The notes under the pieces: generated by a model | Database searches by the model: none | What the model was told of the DNA's origin: nothing | The model's input: only the letters and a program-made list of their open reading frames with translations | Shown here: one piece after another, positions 61,673-64,000 of the stretch | Position numbering within the stretch: the stretch's first letter is position 1 | How the letters are laid out: the number at the start of each line of letters is the position of its first letter | Assembly (NCBI GenBank): GCA_003233055.1 | Contig: QIKP01000011.1 | Span: forward strand, 1 to 64,000 | Reading direction: 5' to 3' | DNA length: 64,000 nt | DNA from: Planctomycetaceae bacterium | GTDB lineage: Bacteria > Planctomycetota > Planctomycetia > Pirellulales > Lacipirellulaceae | Position numbers and translations under genes: made by a program

Positions 61673-61725
61673 GGGTGCGTGGCGTCAGAACGACTTATCT
61701 AGGAAACGACTGACGCCACGCACCC
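61673..61725. terminator. Long hairpin between ABC ATPase and anchored-protein genes
   Basis: GGGTGCGTGGCGTCAG (61673-61688) and CTGACGCCACGCACCC (61710-61725) are perfectly complementary over 16 bp around a 21-base loop. It lies after the gene ending at 61749 on the minus strand and before the ABC ATPase start. No T-run follows; it may be a terminator or a dispersed repeat. Confidence 0.5.
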
Positions 61726-61748
61726 CCATTCTAAAAGTTGTTAAAGCA

Positions 61749-62663
61749 CTAGGGCTGCGCCTTCAGGCGGTCGGATGCCGAAAGCGTGGCGAAGCGATCC
61801 AGCTCCAGCAGAGCCTCCGCGTCGGCGAGCAAATCTTCCTCCAAGGTTCGATCGAATCGCAAGGAGACGTCCATCAGACGAATCTCTTCTCGCAAGAGGG
61901 TGCCATCTTCGGCTACCCAAAGATTGGCTCGATGGCGATTGCTCGGGGAGATACCTGCGGAACCAATGGATCGATATTCGATTCGTTTCGTGAGGACCCT
62001 TTGGCCGTTCACGAGGAGAGCTGTTTCCTCCATGACCTCCGCCTCGACCAATTCGATGGCCCCTTTGGGTCCCCCCAATGGATTGTAGATCTCCTTCTTC
62101 CACTTACGTCCCTTGTAGACTTGCAAGATCCTCGCCTCTGGATTGAGCTCGCTTCCCATCGATTTATTTTCGTGCCAAGGATACTCGACACGGTGAACGA
62201 CATCGCCATATTGCAGTCGGAGGTGGATCATCCCTTCGCCAACTCGTCCTCTCATGCGCACTACGGAGGGAAGTTCGTTGATGCAAACGGTTGCGTCGAA
62301 CAAAGAAAGATGGCCGAGCGAATCGAGAACCGTCCTGGTCCGCATGTCGATCCGAAGCCGATCGAATCCGTAGAGGAGCGTGGCCATCCAGCGCGGGGCT
62401 AAGCGATCGAAGGGAATATCCTCGAGCAGAACCCGACTGTGAAGCTCCGTCGTCGAATCGACACCAGCCACGGCTTGACTAACCGCCCAACCGATCGGCT
62501 TGCCATCCATGCTTACCTTCCAGCAAACCGTTTCATTCTTTTGGACCACCGTAGGAGGTGGGTCGCCGCGAAGAACCGTCGGCAGGATTTTGGCGCACAC
62601 CAGCCAGGTCATCATGGAGCACCAGAGGAGCAGAACGACGCCGGTAAAGACTCGATTTCCCAT
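61749..62663 (-). CDS. Membrane-anchored protein of unknown function
   Basis: About 304 residues from ATG 62663 (MGNRVFTGVVLLLWCSMMTW); the frame is open to 62819, but the upstream part lacks character. One N-terminal membrane segment, then an extracytoplasmic region with ETVCWKVSMDGKPIGWAVSQ and repeated beta-strand-like stretches (LLVNGQRVLTKRIEYRSIGS). No domain recognised. It precedes the ABC ATPase on the same strand, with a strong hairpin between. Confidence 0.7.
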   Translation of the reverse strand: MGNRVFTGVVLLLWCSMMTWLVCAKILPTVLRGDPPPTVVQKNETVCWKVSMDGKPIGWAVSQAVAGVDSTTELHSRVLLEDIPFDRLAPRWMATLLYGFDRLRIDMRTRTVLDSLGHLSLFDATVCINELPSVVRMRGRVGEGMIHLRLQYGDVVHRVEYPWHENKSMGSELNPEARILQVYKGRKWKKEIYNPLGGPKGAIELVEAEVMEETALLVNGQRVLTKRIEYRSIGSAGISPSNRHRANLWVAEDGTLLREEIRLMDVSLRFDRTLEEDLLADAEALLELDRFATLSASDRLKAQP

Positions 62664-63045
62664 GCGATGGCCTTTGGCGGTGACTTTGGTGCGTCTGGAT
62701 CGCTCGCTAAATTCTCGCTTTCCCCATTCTAGCCGAAAACCACATTCAAATCGAGCGAGAGAGATTCCCGCCCCGTCGGTTTCGGCGTTGATTTCAGCGT
62801 CGGGCGGGCGGGGCTCCATGAGCGTTCCGGGCGATCCTTCCGAACCGGCTGTCGAGATTTCCGGTCCCTATCGATTCGGATATTTGGAAGATGGCCGATG
62901 AACCCTGACAACTCCTGGCAAGGTCTCGCCCGAGTGTCCATGATAGCATTGCCTTGGGCGAGCAAGAATGCGGTAACCCATTCCACTGAAACAAGTTGCA
63001 ATGCGTCTCAATTGCCTTTTGCCGATCCCGTCTCCGGCCATTGGG
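62664..63045. other. Divergent intergenic region, no gene seen
   Basis: About 380 bp between the anchored protein and the promoter of the zinc-ribbon gene. Short open frames are present but none has a ribosome binding site or domain. Confidence 0.4.
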
Positions 63046-63074
63046 TTGCATTTCGGTCGTCCGCAGTGTAGGAT
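63046..63074 (+). promoter_or_regulatory. Promoter of the zinc-ribbon protein gene
   Basis: TTGCAT (63046-63051) and TAGGAT (63069-63074) with a 17-bp spacer. The gene start is about 60 bp downstream with AGGAGGT at 63121-63127. Confidence 0.55.
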
Positions 63075-63132
63075 GCCGTCTCTGGTTTGCTGAATTGAAT
63101 GGCTTCTCGATCTGCTTCACAGGAGGTATCGC

Positions 63133-63390
63133 ATGCCTAGCTCAACTTATTTCGTGCAAGAATGCTCGACTTGTGGTCGCAATCTGCAAGTGCGCGTGGA
63201 ATACCTTGGCAAATCGGTCGTCTGCCAGCATTGTGGTGCCAACTTCGAGGCCCGCGATCCTTGCTGCGATGACGTCTTGGAGGCGGATACGAGCCTGTCG
63301 ATGCTGGAAAGGGCCGATGAGCTCATCCGGCAAAGCGGCATCAACCTCCAACAAGCAGCCTCCCGCGAACGGTCCTCCGGCGTCGTTTAA
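63133..63390 (+). CDS. Small zinc-ribbon protein
   Basis: 85 residues. AGGAGGT five bases upstream of ATG 63133 is a near-ideal ribosome binding site. CSTCGRNLQVRVEYLGKSVV with CQHCG (about 11-35) forms a Cys4 zinc ribbon (C-x2-C...C-x2-C). The C-terminal part is a predicted helix (LSMLERADELIRQSGINLQQ). Planctomycetes encode many small zinc-ribbon proteins of unknown role. It lies convergent to aroA. Confidence 0.8.
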   Translation: MPSSTYFVQECSTCGRNLQVRVEYLGKSVVCQHCGANFEARDPCCDDVLEADTSLSMLERADELIRQSGINLQQAASRERSSGVV

Positions 63391-63461
63391 TCGCGAGTGG
63401 AAAGAGCGTAGTGGAAATTTGCCGTCCATTCAGACCGCACCCTTAAGGCAAGTCGCTGCCT

Positions 63462-64000
63462 CTATTCGTTTGCCCCGCCGTCGTTTGCCCCGACCACCGT
63501 GGCCAGGTCTTGGAAGAAATCGGGATACGTCTTGGCCGTGCAGCCTGGGTCGAGGATTTGGACGCCTGGGATCTTGAGACCCGCAAGGGTTAGGCTCATC
63601 GCCATGCGGTGGTCGTCGTAAGTCTCGATGAGGGCTCGCCTCGGTGATCCTGGAACGATTCGCGGCCCCGGAATGATTCGGAGTCCCGCCTCTCGCTCTT
63701 CGACCACGGCCCCCAGCTTGCGGAGCTCGGTCGCCAGCGCGGTGATTCGGTCCGTTTCCTTATGGCGATTGTGTGCGACGCCGGTGATCTCGGTCGGCCC
63801 CTCCGCAAAGAGCGCCACGACCGCAATCGTTTGAACCATGTCACTCATCGCATTCATGTCGACACAAATCCCCCGAAGAGGCCGGCCACTCACCGTAATG
63901 GCGTTCTCCTTTCGATCGACCTGGCACCCCATTCGCTCGAGCAGGTCGACGATGGCCACGTCCCCTTGCAAGCTCTTGGTGTTGAGTCGGTCGACCGTTA
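63462..64000 (-). CDS. aroA: 3-phosphoshikimate 1-carboxyvinyltransferase, C-terminal part (5' beyond window)
   Basis: The frame is open to the right window edge (reading TVDRLNTKSLQGDVAIVDLL at its start). It matches the second half of EPSP synthase: VDMNAMSDMVQTIAVVALFA, AHNRHKETDRITALATELRK, and YDDHRMAMSLTLAGLKIPGV followed by CTAKTYPDFF. It carries active-site Arg and Glu in NRHKETDR and Asp/His/Arg in DDHRM. It joins PEP to shikimate-3-phosphate in aromatic amino acid synthesis. The 5' half lies outside the window. Confidence 0.93.
   Translation of the reverse strand, partial: TVDRLNTKSLQGDVAIVDLLERMGCQVDRKENAITVSGRPLRGICVDMNAMSDMVQTIAVVALFAEGPTEITGVAHNRHKETDRITALATELRKLGAVVEEREAGLRIIPGPRIVPGSPRRALIETYDDHRMAMSLTLAGLKIPGVQILDPGCTAKTYPDFFQDLATVVGANDGGANE

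Overview
The window reads as a chromosomal segment of a planctomycete, probably of the Pirellulales. I infer this from the mix of genes: a divergent DnaA, a ResB-CcsA fusion for system II cytochrome c maturation, a short second SecA, a sulfatase-like protein, several secreted or lipobox proteins of the kind common in planctomycetes, high G+C, and many dispersed palindromes. I placed no tRNA, rRNA or CRISPR array. About 50 protein genes are supported, and coding density is high on both strands.

Layout. 1-2.7 kb (minus): a UbiA-type prenyltransferase cut by the window edge and a xylose-isomerase-like TIM barrel (together resembling part of an ebo cluster), then a THUMP-like methyltransferase. 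2.9-6.7 kb (plus): a secreted protein, a GNAT acetyltransferase and dnaA. 6.8-13.6 kb (minus): ccsBA with a duplicated-domain lipoprotein, then a membrane-tethered acidic HTH protein and a small partner. 13.9-19.2 kb: an inositol-phosphatase-family enzyme, fabI, a GAF/sigma-54 activator and bioA. 19.3-22.6 kb: an AT-richer island, described below. 22.7-27.5 kb (minus): rpmB, gatC, an antitoxin-like small gene, gatA, gatB and a SAM hydroxide adenosyltransferase. 28-31.7 kb: DUF488, tag, a RAYT transposase between two REP/BIME-like hairpins, and an aldehyde dehydrogenase. 32-34.9 kb: a secreted HExxH metalloprotein, cdsA and a plsC-like acyltransferase. 35-42.8 kb: an exopolysaccharide locus in two divergent arms (GT4, flippase, deacetylase; then Wzz-like, O-antigen-ligase-like, WecG/TagA). 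43-51 kb: a sulfatase-fold protein lacking its catalytic residues, DinB, a 1290-residue secreted protein, and the tRNA-modification pair dus-queG. 51-56 kb: two small exported proteins, short SecA and a TrkA-type potassium channel. 56-64 kb: feoAB, an ABC-2 exporter pair, an anchored protein, a zinc-ribbon protein and the C-terminal part of aroA.

The most unusual region is about 19297-22630. It is bracketed by inverted, decayed IS630-type transposase fragments whose homology stops at the same outer sequence. One sampled 60-base line inside has 21 G/C; one sampled line in neighbouring bioA has 36. It carries a cassette: a short ORF spanning a run of 14 G, a membrane-anchored DUF1573-like protein, a 63-residue secreted peptide with six Cys behind a near-ideal ribosome binding site, a stem-loop, and a 344-residue exported protein with a C-terminal membrane anchor. 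A 614-bp IS5-type element with an internally deleted transposase sits in the tail of the DUF1573 gene. Removing it and one TAA copy on paper restores a 16-codon in-frame tail ending just before the peptide's ribosome binding site. I consider this the best candidate for an undescribed system. Its function is unknown.

Repeats are a second theme: two copies of a roughly 275-bp MITE-like element, four copies of a 22-bp palindrome, three copies of a GCCGCT/AGCGGC palindrome, GGACCGC hairpins and the RAYT-associated hairpins. These sit almost entirely between genes or at gene ends.
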